This document shows positions 18,447-30,204 of a DNA stretch of 64,000 bases, piece after piece. The position numbers and the translations under genes were made by a program. The notes under the pieces are model-generated. The model saw only the letters and a program-made list of their open reading frames with translations, did no database searches and was not told the origin of the DNA. The stretch is from assembly GCA_017503785.1 (NCBI GenBank), contig JAFVSK010000004.1, positions 1 to 64,000 on the forward strand, given 5' to 3'. Source of the stretch: Clostridia bacterium (GTDB lineage: Bacteria; Bacillota; Clostridia; Oscillospirales; Acutalibacteraceae). Positions within the stretch are counted from its first letter, which is position 1, and each line of letters starts with the position of its first letter.

Positions 18447-19658
18447 TTAATCTTCGTTGTCGAAGAACTTGTCGTGCACGGAGAGAACCGCACGATCGGC
18501 ATCCTTGCGATCAATGAGTACCGAGATCTTGATCTCGCTGGTGGAAATGGTTTGAATGTTGATGTTGGCATCGGCCAGCGCTTCAAACATTTTCGAGGCA
18601 ACGCCTTCGTGCGTTTCCATACCGGCACCAACCACCGAGACCTTGGCCAGATCGGTATCGCAATTGATGGAGGTAGCGCCCTTGCGCTCACAGTATTCGC
18701 GAATGGCTTCCACGGTTTTGGCGCCGTCGTTTTCCGGAACGGTGAAGGAAATATCCTTGGTGCCGTCGCGGCCGACCGACTGGAGAATGATATCGACGTT
18801 AACGTGTGCCTGCGCCACCAGCGCAAACACCTTGAAGGCAACACCGGGCGAGTCGGGCAGGCCGACGATCTCAATACGCGCGATGCTGGTATCCTTTGCT
18901 ACACCTGTAATCAACATTTTTTCCACGTTGGTAACCTCCTTAACTTTGGTGCCGGGTGCTTTTTTCAGGCTGGAGAGAACCTCCAGTTCAATGCCGTATT
19001 TCTTGGCCATTTCGACCGAACGGTTGTTGAGGACCTGCGCGCCCAGCGTGGCAAGCTCTAACATTTCATCGTGTGTGATCTCGCTTAATTTGCGAGCGTT
19101 GGGAACCTTGCGGGGGTCGGCTGTGTACACGCCCTCGACGTCCGTGTAGATCTGGCACAGGTCGGCGTGCATGGAAGCGGCGATCGCTACGGCGCTGGTG
19201 TCGGAGCCGCCACGGCCGAGAGTGGTGACATCGTCGTATTTATTCAGGCCCTGGAAGCCGGCGACGATGACGATCTTTTTCTTGTCCAGCTCGGCGCGAA
19301 TGCGCTCGGCTTTGACCTTTTTAATGCGGGCCACGGAATATTTGGAATCGGTGCGGAAACCTGCCTGCCAACCAAGCAGGGAAATGGCCGGGCAGCCCAG
19401 CTTTTCGCACGCCATGGCCAGCAGCGAGATGGAGATCTGTTCGCCCGAGGCGAGGAGCATATCCATTTCGCGTTTGTTGGCGTTGGGGTCGATCTCGCGT
19501 GCTTTGGCGATCAGATCGTCGGTGGTGTCGCCCTGGGCGGAAACCACAACCACGACCTCGTGCCCTTCACGGTAGGAGTCGGTGACGATGCGGGCGACGT
19601 TCATAACGCGCTCAGCATCGGCCACGGAGCTTCCGCCGAATTTTTTTACGATCAACAT
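18447..19658 (-). CDS. lysC: Aspartate kinase
   Basis: 403 aa. It catalyses ATP-dependent phosphorylation of aspartate, the first step to Lys, Thr and Met. KKFGGSSVAD is at residues 4-13, and the GRGGSDTSAVAIAA kinase signature is near residue 150. Two ACT domains follow from about residue 262, implying allosteric control by lysine and/or threonine. It is the last gene of the ACT-hom-lysC operon, 34 nt after hom, and ends at an intrinsic terminator. No lysine riboswitch is visible upstream. Confidence 0.95.
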   Translation of the reverse strand: MLIVKKFGGSSVADAERVMNVARIVTDSYREGHEVVVVVSAQGDTTDDLIAKAREIDPNANKREMDMLLASGEQISISLLAMACEKLGCPAISLLGWQAGFRTDSKYSVARIKKVKAERIRAELDKKKIVIVAGFQGLNKYDDVTTLGRGGSDTSAVAIAASMHADLCQIYTDVEGVYTADPRKVPNARKLSEITHDEMLELATLGAQVLNNRSVEMAKKYGIELEVLSSLKKAPGTKVKEVTNVEKMLITGVAKDTSIARIEIVGLPDSPGVAFKVFALVAQAHVNVDIILQSVGRDGTKDISFTVPENDGAKTVEAIREYCERKGATSINCDTDLAKVSVVGAGMETHEGVASKMFEALADANINIQTISTSEIKISVLIDRKDADRAVLSVHDKFFDNED

Positions 19659-19692
19659 AACTCTAGTCCTCCTTGGAACAAATTACACGGGA

Positions 19693-20928
19693 TTATAATT
19701 CTGCAATGCGCAGGCAGCTGACGAGCGTGGTGTCGGCGAGGGGGGCGAGTTTGCTTTGCAGCGCAGCCTCCGACAGGCGGGGCGTGCGCACGGCAACGCC
19801 GGTTTCTGCAGCACCGGTGTAGGTGATCTCGCTGATCTCGCCGAGAGCTTCGTGCAGACGGTTGCGCAGGGAGCGCGCATCGGCAGTTTCGAAGCGGAGT
19901 ACCCATGCGTATTCTTCGATTTTGGGATCCAGCACGTAGTCGGGAGCACCGGCGCCCCAGAACAGCGGCTTGCGGGATTCCAGATGGCGGGCTTCGTCGA
20001 TCACGTCGGCCACCACGGCGGAGGCGGTGGGCAGTTTGCCCGCGCCGCGGCCGTAGAACACGACATCGCCAATGGCGTTGCCGCGAACCATGATGCCGTT
20101 GAACACGTCGTTCACGTCGGCGAGCAGGCTGCTTCGAGGAATGAGCATGGGAGCTACCAGACAATGCAGTTTATCGCCTTGCAGGTGTACGCGGCCGATC
20201 AGCTTGATCACGCAGCCCAGCGCATCGGCACAGCGCACGTCGGCAGGAGTGAGATTGGTGATGCCTTCGGTGTGGACTTGATCGGGGAATACGTGTTTGC
20301 CGAAGGCCAGCGAAGCTAAAATGCAGATCTTGCGGCAGGCATCGTGACCTTCCACGTCGGCTGCCGGATTGCGTTCGGCATAGCCCAGCGCCTGTGCTTG
20401 TGCCAAGGCGGTATCGAAATCCATGCCGTCTTGGAACATGCGGGTGAGCATGAAGTTGGTGGTGCCGTTAAGGATGCCGGCAATTTCGCATACCTCGTTG
20501 GCTGCTAAGCATTGGTCGAGCGGGCGAAGAATGGGAATACCGCCGCCGACACTGGCTTCGAACATGAAATTCAAATTGTTATCACGGGCGGTGGCCAACA
20601 GTTCGTCGCCGTAGGCGGCCACCAGTTCCTTGTTGGAGGTGACTACGCTTTTTCCGGCTTGCAGGCACGCCTTTACAAATTCGTAGGCCGGATGCAGGCC
20701 GCCCATGGTTTCTACCACGATGCGGATCTCGGGATCGTTAACAATATCGTCGAACGAGGTGGTGAACAGATCGGCATAAGGAAGCTCGGGGAAGGTGCGC
20801 AGGTCTAAAATGCGTTTGACCTCGATGGGCTCCCCGGCCTTGTGGGTGATGGTTTCTTTGTTTTGACGCAGCACCTCGGCCACGCCGGAGCCGACAACGC
20901 CGTGCCCCAAAATTGCTATCCGAATCAT
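19693..20928 (-). CDS. hom: Homoserine dehydrogenase
   Basis: 411 aa. It reduces aspartate semialdehyde to homoserine using NAD(P)H. The N-terminal Rossmann motif is IAILGHGVVGSGVAEVL. The catalytic domain carries GILNGTTNFMLTRM and a Lys in DVEGHDACRKICILA. A C-terminal ACT-like region (VLRFETADARSLRNRLHEAL) suggests threonine feedback. It lies between the ACT regulator gene and lysC. Confidence 0.95.
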   Translation of the reverse strand: MIRIAILGHGVVGSGVAEVLRQNKETITHKAGEPIEVKRILDLRTFPELPYADLFTTSFDDIVNDPEIRIVVETMGGLHPAYEFVKACLQAGKSVVTSNKELVAAYGDELLATARDNNLNFMFEASVGGGIPILRPLDQCLAANEVCEIAGILNGTTNFMLTRMFQDGMDFDTALAQAQALGYAERNPAADVEGHDACRKICILASLAFGKHVFPDQVHTEGITNLTPADVRCADALGCVIKLIGRVHLQGDKLHCLVAPMLIPRSSLLADVNDVFNGIMVRGNAIGDVVFYGRGAGKLPTASAVVADVIDEARHLESRKPLFWGAGAPDYVLDPKIEEYAWVLRFETADARSLRNRLHEALGEISEITYTGAAETGVAVRTPRLSEAALQSKLAPLADTTLVSCLRIAEL

Positions 20929-20946
20929 AAACTTGCCTCGTTTCTT

Positions 20947-21399
20947 TTAAGATCTTGTCAACCGTATGTGACGGACGCCTGCAATGTGCTCCAGCTGTTC
21001 CACGAACCGATCGATCGGGGTGGACATAGCGTCGGTGCGGGCACAGACTGTGGCCCGCGCAGCACCGCTTTCGGGCGAATCCTGGTTGACGGTAAGGATG
21101 TTCGCACCGGCCTTGGCAAAGGCAGACAGAACACACGACAAAACGCCGGGACAGTCCTGCAGCAGCAGCTCCACCGTCATGGTGGTGGGGGCGGCTTTGC
21201 CGACGTAAGGTGCTACGGTGCCCCTATACTTATAATACGCGCTGCGTGAAATACCGTGAAGGCGAACCGCCTCGCTTACCGAGGTGATACGGCCTGAAGA
21301 AAGATCGGCATCAACGGCGAGCACGCGATGATAAACATCGGGTAAGGCATCGGCGCGAACCAGCACCCAGTCGTCGCTTTGAAGAGCTATGGTGTCCAC
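20947..21399 (-). CDS. ACT-domain protein of the UPF0735/PheB type
   Basis: 150 aa. An N-terminal segment includes SVSEAVRLHGISRSAYYKYRG, which looks helix-turn-helix-like. A C-terminal ACT domain follows (LQDCPGVLSCVLSAFAKAGANILTVNQ). This matches the PheB/UPF0735 family often placed before hom or thr genes, pointing to amino-acid-responsive regulation. The start is uncertain: the called GTG at 21399 directly abuts the AGGAGG ribosome site. An ATA codon 9 nt downstream, or a GTG further inside, would be better spaced. Confidence 0.8.
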   Translation of the reverse strand: MDTIALQSDDWVLVRADALPDVYHRVLAVDADLSSGRITSVSEAVRLHGISRSAYYKYRGTVAPYVGKAAPTTMTVELLLQDCPGVLSCVLSAFAKAGANILTVNQDSPESGAARATVCARTDAMSTPIDRFVEQLEHIAGVRHIRLTRS

Positions 21400-21431
21400 C
21401 TCCTGTGCACAGTTGTACGAACATTGAGAAC

Positions 21432-21460
21432 ACTATAACACAGTCGGTGAAAAAAAGCAA
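21432..21460 (-). promoter_or_regulatory. Promoter of the ACT-hom-lysC operon
   Basis: Minus strand TTGCTT (21455-21460), 17-nt spacer, TATAGT (21432-21437). No operator-like dyad was seen around it. Confidence 0.6.
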
Positions 21461-21533
21461 GGAAAAAATGCGAAAAATAGGAATTTTTTGAAAAAACGGA
21501 AAAAGCACAAAATAATGCGGTAAAAAAGGACAA

Positions 21534-21555
21534 CGCCCGTCCCGAAGGACGGGCG
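21534..21555 (-). terminator. Terminator of the PBP gene
   Basis: Stem CGCCCGTCC / GGACGGGCG around a 4-nt loop, followed on the minus strand by a T-rich stretch around 21522-21531. Confidence 0.82.
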
Positions 21556-21569
21556 TAAATTACCGTGCT

Positions 21570-23762
21570 TTAGGCGGCAGGGGCGGTGGTTGCCGTGGTT
21601 CCCTCGGTGGTGGTTGAGGTTTCGGGAACCGGGAGGGGAAGTGCGGTTTCGCCGTGCGTGCACACCTCCGGCATGTGATCGGGCTTGTAGACACCGGTGC
21701 CGGTTTTGGTGCATTTGTCGGTTGCGAGCAGGCCGGTTTCGTAGCAGAATACCGCTTCGACGGTGCTGCCGGCGTAGGAGTCGAAGGTTTTCACGGCCGC
21801 ATCGTCGCGCAGGGCGAGCATGACTTTGTTCCACAGATTGCGGGCAGCCGAGGTTTGCTTGTTGGTGAGCTCTTGGTTTTTATCGTAGCCGAACCAGGAG
21901 GCGGCCACGTACTGCGTGGTGCCGCCTACCAGCCACACGTCGTTATTTTCCTGTGTGGTACCGGTTTTGGCGAAGATCTCCCAATCCTTCCACGAGCCCT
22001 TGAGCGCGCGGGCGGTGGCGCCGTAGCTGCCCTGGATAACGTTCTGCAGCAGGCGGTTCATTACGTAGGCGGAGTTGGTGTCGAGCACCTGCACGTTGGT
22101 GGGACCTTTGGTGAGGATGACCTCGCCGTTTTGCTCCACGCGGGTGTAGGAGTAGGGCTCGTTGTAAATGCCGCCGTTGCCGAAAATTTGATAGGCAGCG
22201 GCCATTTCCTGCGGATAGACACCCTTGGTCATACCGCCGAGGCCCATGGGGGCGTAGTCGATATCGGTGTTGCCCTTGTTATCGGAGGTGACCAGCGAGG
22301 ACAGCTTTAACGAGCCGGTCAAGAAATCGAACGAGCGCTGCGGAGTCATCAATTGCAGCAGCTGTGCGGGCACCGTGTTCATCGACGATTGGATTGCCTT
22401 GTCGATCACGGTCATGCCGCTGTCGGTCGGGCGGCTTTGGTTGTAGTTGCGGGGCCACTTCGAACCGTCGGGCAGGACGATATAGCAATCCTTAACGGGG
22501 GAAGAGAAGTTGATTAAATTCAGCTGAACCGCCGGCGCATAGACCGCAATGGGCTTGATGGACGAACCGGGCTGACGCATGGACGTGGTGGCGCGGTTGA
22601 GCACGCGGTTGGCGGTTTTTTCGCCGCGACCGCCCACGACGGCAACGGTTTTGCCGGTGTAGTCCATGACGTAGATCGCAGCTTGAGGATCTTCCTCGTC
22701 GGTGGCGATCTTATCGGGGAAGTTGGCATCGTCTTTATAGACGGCTTCGGCCTTGGCCTGCAGGGTCGGATCCTCGCAGGAGTAGATGGTGAGACCACCG
22801 TAGAACACCATGTTTTTGGCTTGAGATTCGGTGTAGCCGTAGGTATCTACCAAATCTTCAACGACCTCGTCGATGAGCATGTCGGTGTAATAATCGTAGA
22901 TTTGCGAGGCGCCTACATTTTTGGCAAAGTGGAGTTCTTCGCCAAGTGCCTGCTGATATTCGTCGGTGGTGATAAAGCCCAGCTCGTGCATTTTAAAGAG
23001 CACCGTTTGCTGACGGCCGATGAGGGCTTTGGGATGCGTGTAGGGACTGTAGCGGCCGGGGTTGTTGGTGATGCTGGCCAGCACGGCACATTCCGCCAAC
23101 GTGAGATCGCTGACTTCTTTGTTGAAATAGTACTTAGCGCCGGCGCCGACACCCTCAATGGTGCCGGTGAGGGGAATGATGTTGAGATAGGCTTGCAGAA
23201 TTTCGTCTTTGGTGTAAAACTCTTCCATTTCGATAGCGGTGAAGATCTCGGTGACCTTACGCTGAATGGTATGATCGTCGTTATCGGTGAGGTTTTTTAC
23301 CAGCTGCTGGGTGAGGGTGGAGCCGCCGTACTCGGTGTCGTTAAAATGCAGCACAAGGTTGGCAACGGCCGAGATGGTGCGCTTCCAGTCGACACCGTAG
23401 TGCTCGTTAAACCGTTCGTCTTCGATGGCGACCACTGCATTTTGCAGATTGACAGGGATCTCACTGAGGTTGGCCCATTCGCGCTGAACGCCGGCAATGC
23501 GCTGGTATTCGACGAATTGGCCGCTTTCGTTTTGAATCATGACGATGGAGGTTTGGTTTTGGTTGATCATGTCAACGTCGGGTAGGCTGCCTTCGCCCTC
23601 AAACGAGGTGGCGAGATAGACCGTGAGCACGCAGGCCACAATGCATCCGGCGATTACCAGAATAAGCCCGATGGTGAGCGCTGTTTTACCAACCATGGAT
23701 AAAATGCGCTGCAGGCGGGATCCGGCAAAGTTTTCGAGAAACGCAGGTTTTTGAAAAGTCAT
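21570..23762 (-). CDS. Class A penicillin-binding protein (PBP1a type)
   Basis: 730-aa bifunctional peptidoglycan synthase. One N-terminal membrane anchor (about residues 27-50) is followed by a GT51 glycosyltransferase domain (VAIEDERFNEHYGVDWKRT, GGSTLTQQLVKNL). The transpeptidase domain carries SxxK in GSSIKP, SxN in SSMN and KTGTT. The C-terminal tail is Thr/Ala-rich. It has its own promoter and terminator. Usual family length and all catalytic motifs are intact. Confidence 0.95.
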   Translation of the reverse strand: MTFQKPAFLENFAGSRLQRILSMVGKTALTIGLILVIAGCIVACVLTVYLATSFEGEGSLPDVDMINQNQTSIVMIQNESGQFVEYQRIAGVQREWANLSEIPVNLQNAVVAIEDERFNEHYGVDWKRTISAVANLVLHFNDTEYGGSTLTQQLVKNLTDNDDHTIQRKVTEIFTAIEMEEFYTKDEILQAYLNIIPLTGTIEGVGAGAKYYFNKEVSDLTLAECAVLASITNNPGRYSPYTHPKALIGRQQTVLFKMHELGFITTDEYQQALGEELHFAKNVGASQIYDYYTDMLIDEVVEDLVDTYGYTESQAKNMVFYGGLTIYSCEDPTLQAKAEAVYKDDANFPDKIATDEEDPQAAIYVMDYTGKTVAVVGGRGEKTANRVLNRATTSMRQPGSSIKPIAVYAPAVQLNLINFSSPVKDCYIVLPDGSKWPRNYNQSRPTDSGMTVIDKAIQSSMNTVPAQLLQLMTPQRSFDFLTGSLKLSSLVTSDNKGNTDIDYAPMGLGGMTKGVYPQEMAAAYQIFGNGGIYNEPYSYTRVEQNGEVILTKGPTNVQVLDTNSAYVMNRLLQNVIQGSYGATARALKGSWKDWEIFAKTGTTQENNDVWLVGGTTQYVAASWFGYDKNQELTNKQTSAARNLWNKVMLALRDDAAVKTFDSYAGSTVEAVFCYETGLLATDKCTKTGTGVYKPDHMPEVCTHGETALPLPVPETSTTTEGTTATTAPAA

Positions 23763-23858
23763 AACACAAGTCCTCCTTTTCGGAATAAAAGCGGCCGCGG
23801 TGGGCCGCGGAGCATCGACAACAGCCCTCGAGTGGGGCGCATAATTTTACAAGTATAT

Positions 23859-23886
23859 ATTATAGCAAGAAGAACGCAAATGTCAA
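23859..23886 (-). promoter_or_regulatory. Promoter of the class A PBP gene
   Basis: Minus strand TTGACA (23881-23886), 16-nt spacer, TATAAT (23859-23864): a near-consensus sigma-A promoter with a leader of about 90 nt that contains a GC-rich inverted repeat near 23791-23810. Confidence 0.85.
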
Positions 23887-23959
23887 ATGACAATTTTGTA
23901 AGGAATATTCGAGGGAGGGGTGCCAACACTAGTCAATATGAACGGAGAGGAGTGAAATT

Positions 23960-24304
23960 ATGCCGGAATCCGTGAAAGAGCGCAATAAGCGGTGGTTCCC
24001 GGTGGTGGTCGCGTGTATCGTGTTGATTGGAGGGGCTATGTGGGCGAGCGCGCTTTTGCCGCAACAGGAAAGCAGGGAGCCGACGGGGGTGACCGGTGTG
24101 GTGACCGATAACGGATTTCCGCAGCTGCTGCGCGTGCGTGAGGGTGTGTTGGAGCTGGTGGCCGCTGATGGGGTGACGGTGTTGGAAACGTACGACGTAA
24201 CGGTGGCTTCGTTGCCTATCGACGAGCAAGAACGCCTGGCGGCAGGGGTGGCGGTGAGCGACGAGGAGGAATTGGCAGCGCTGCTGGAGAACTATACCAG
24301 TTAA
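23960..24304 (+). CDS. Small membrane-anchored BofC C-terminal-like protein
   Basis: 114 aa. One membrane helix (about residues 13-32) is followed by an outside domain with EGVLELVAADGVTVLETYDV and SLPIDEQERLAAGVAVSDEE. That pattern resembles the C-terminal domain of BofC, the regulator of sigma-K processing in sporulating Bacilli; the N-terminal BofC domain is missing. The assignment rests on my recognition of the pattern only. It lies divergently from the PBP gene; GGAGAGG-like ribosome site upstream. Confidence 0.6.
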   Translation: MPESVKERNKRWFPVVVACIVLIGGAMWASALLPQQESREPTGVTGVVTDNGFPQLLRVREGVLELVAADGVTVLETYDVTVASLPIDEQERLAAGVAVSDEEELAALLENYTS

Positions 24305-24351
24305 AACACACTGAAAATGCAAATTGTAACAGGAATATCTGTAATTTACTC

Positions 24352-24380
24352 TTGCTTGATAGCGAAATTTGTGCTATACT
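24352..24380 (+). promoter_or_regulatory. Promoter of the DEAD-box helicase-lepA-guaB operon
   Basis: TTGCTT at 24352-24357, 17-nt spacer, TATACT at 24375-24380. Confidence 0.78.
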
Positions 24381-24424
24381 AATCCAAATATAGAGTTTTA
24401 TCCCTTTGGAGGTTACAGGATCGT

Positions 24425-25616
24425 ATGGCACAGGTGTTGAACGGATTTGAAGAATTGGAGTTGCGCCCCGAATTGATGCGGGCGCTTGCCGATATGGGCT
24501 TTTCGCAGGCAACTCCCATTCAGGAGCGGGCGATCCCGCCCTTGCTGGAGGGGCGCGACGTTATTGCCAAAGCCCCCACCGGTACCGGCAAGACCTGTTC
24601 CTTTGGTATTCCGCTGTTGGAATGCTTTCGCCCTGATTGCCACGACGTTCAAGGAATTGTGGTGTGTCCCACCCGTGAATTGTGTATTCAAATTGCCGAG
24701 GATCTGAAGCTGTTGGCAACGTACACGCCGGAGATCCATATCGTTGCGTTGTACGGCGGACAATCCATTCAGCGGCAGATCACGGCGCTAAAAAAAGAAC
24801 CGCATATCATTGTGGCTACGCCCGGTCGATTGCTCGATCATATGAATCGTGGTACGGTGTGGCTGGGGAATGTGTATACGGCCGTGTTGGACGAAGCGGA
24901 TGAGATGCTGAAAATGGGCTTCATCCGCGACGTGCGCAAGATCTTGAACGCAACGCCGAGCGACACACAGGTGGCGTTGTTCAGTGCCACCATCTCCCGC
25001 GAGGTTATGGATGTGGCGTGGGAGTATCAGCATGATGCGGTGGAGATCACTGTGGAGGCCAAGGGTGAGGATCGCCCGAACATTGCGCAGTATTCGCTGG
25101 AGGCGGCGATGGGCGACCGCGTGGATCGTATTTGCTCGTTGCTGGCGGCGTTGGAGCTGAAGCGTTCCATGATCTTCTGCAATCGCAAAAGTACGGTAGC
25201 GTGGTTGGCAAAGCAGCTGCAAAAGCGGGGCTTGTCGGTGGATTGTTTGCACGGTGATATTCCGCAGGGGCAGCGCAACCGCGTGATGGAGGGCTTCCGT
25301 AAAGGGCGTTTTGAAATTTTGGTTGCCACCGACGTGGCGGCGCGCGGCATTGACGTAGATGACGTGGAGGCCGTGTTTAATTACGATATTCCCGAGGAAA
25401 ACGAATATTATTTGCATCGTATCGGGCGCACGGGCCGTGCTAAGCGGCACGGTATGGCGATCACCTTTGTAACGGATATGGACCAATTCCGCATGCGGGA
25501 TATTTGCAAGTATACCCGTTCGGATATTGTGGCGATCACGTTGGACGAGCAAGGGCAGCCCGTGCGTACGGACGGAGAGCCGTTTACCGGCTCGGTGCAG
25601 ACAGGAGGGGAACGCT

Positions 25617-25627
<11 letters not shown>
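24425..25627 (+). CDS. DEAD-box RNA helicase
   Basis: 400 aa. Motif [14 protein letters not shown], Walker [13 protein letters not shown] in [12 protein letters not shown] in FSATIS and [13 protein letters not shown] are all present. It is short, without the C-terminal RNA-binding extension of DbpA or DeaD, so a minimal helicase core for RNA remodelling, perhaps in ribosome assembly or cold adaptation. It overlaps lepA by 11 nt, suggesting coupled translation. Confidence 0.92.
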
Positions 25628-28911
<3,284 letters not shown>

Positions 28912-28972
28912 GTACCCTTTTATACAAGGAAACCGTGCGCCCGGCACGGTTTGTACGTAAGGAAGTGTTTTC

Positions 28973-30202
28973 ATGGAGCAGATGAATTTTGTTCCCGTGT
29001 TGTTGGGCAGCGATATCAACGTATACGGTATGGCCCGTTCGTTCCACGAGGCCTACGGATTACATTCCGTGGCCATTGGTAAAGGACGGCTGGGAGCTAC
29101 CTCCAACAGCCGTATTGTAACGGTTGAGGTGGTGGAGCCGCGCATTGAAGAGGACGAGGTGTTTTGCCAGACCTTAATTGATTTTGCCGGCCGTTATGCC
29201 AAGGAAACACCGTTGCTGCTGGTTTCGTGCGGTGACAATTATACGAAGCTGTTGGCGCGTAACCAGGAAACGCTGAAGCCGTATTACAAATTTGCGTGTG
29301 TGGGCGAGGAGCTGCTGATGCGCTTGAGCATGAAGGAGTCGTTCTATGCTTTGTGCGATCAATACGGCTTTGCGTATCCCAAAACCACCACGGTAACGGT
29401 GAATAATTACGAGGGCTTTGAAGTGCCGTTCCCATTCCCGGTGGTGATTAAGCCGTCGAACAGCGTGGCGTATTGGAATTGTCATTTTCCGCACAAGAAA
29501 AAGGTGTTCGTGGCCGAAACCAAAGAGGAGTTTGAGGAGATCGTTAAGGCGATCTACGGGTCGTCGTATCAAGATCATCTGATCGTTCAAGAGTATATTC
29601 CGGGTGACGACAGCCACATGCGCGTGATGAACTGCTACTGCGGCAAGGACGGCAAGGTGCGTTTGATTGCGTTGGGGCAGGCGCTGCTGGAGGAGCATTC
29701 TCCCGAGGGGATCGGCAGCTATGCGGCGATCGTTCCCACGGAGGATCGCCAGCTGGCACGCCAAATGAAGGCGTTTTTGGAGGATATCGGCTACGTGGGC
29801 TTTGCCAACTTTGATTTTAAGCTGGATAGCCGCGACGGACAGTATAAGCTGTTTGAGATGAATCCTCGCCAAGGGCGCAGCAGCTTCTTTGTGACGGCCG
29901 CAGGGCACAATCTTGCTAAATATCTGGTGGAGGACGTGCTGCTGGATAAGCCGCAGGATTGCGTGATCGCCACCGGTGAAACGCTGTGGACGCTCATTCC
30001 CACGTATATCATTTTTGAGTACGTGAAGGACCCCGAGCTGCGTGAAAAGGCACGGCAGCTGATCCGTAAGCGGAAGCTGTGCAAATCGCTGTGGTACGTG
30101 AAGGATTGGAGCTTTAAACGGTGGGTCTATTTCCACAAGAATCAGGCAAGCTATTTTAAAAAGTACGCCCGCTATTTCGGGAATAAGAGTTTGAGGGATT
30201 AA
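28973..30202 (+). CDS. ATP-grasp ligase resembling D-aspartate ligase
   Basis: 409 aa. The N-terminus FVPVLLGSDINVYGMARSFHEAYG closely resembles what I recall of the D-aspartate:peptidoglycan-precursor ligase of enterococci and lactobacilli (Asl). The ATP-grasp core follows (FPVVIKPSNS, LIVQEYIPGDDSHM, FEMNPRQGRSS). If the assignment holds, it adds D-Asp to the Lys side chain of the stem peptide in the cytoplasm. The next gene, 2 nt away, is an AsnB-type amidotransferase, which in lactic acid bacteria amidates that D-Asp. Another amine-acid ligation remains possible. An inverted repeat without a T-run lies at 28929-28951. Confidence 0.72.
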   Translation: MEQMNFVPVLLGSDINVYGMARSFHEAYGLHSVAIGKGRLGATSNSRIVTVEVVEPRIEEDEVFCQTLIDFAGRYAKETPLLLVSCGDNYTKLLARNQETLKPYYKFACVGEELLMRLSMKESFYALCDQYGFAYPKTTTVTVNNYEGFEVPFPFPVVIKPSNSVAYWNCHFPHKKKVFVAETKEEFEEIVKAIYGSSYQDHLIVQEYIPGDDSHMRVMNCYCGKDGKVRLIALGQALLEEHSPEGIGSYAAIVPTEDRQLARQMKAFLEDIGYVGFANFDFKLDSRDGQYKLFEMNPRQGRSSFFVTAAGHNLAKYLVEDVLLDKPQDCVIATGETLWTLIPTYIIFEYVKDPELREKARQLIRKRKLCKSLWYVKDWSFKRWVYFHKNQASYFKKYARYFGNKSLRD

Positions 30203-30204
30203 CT

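Noticed and set aside
28929..28951. Terminator between guaB and the ATP-grasp gene
   Set aside because: AACCGTGC/GCACGGTT forms a stem but no T-run follows, so it is mentioned only in the gene entry.
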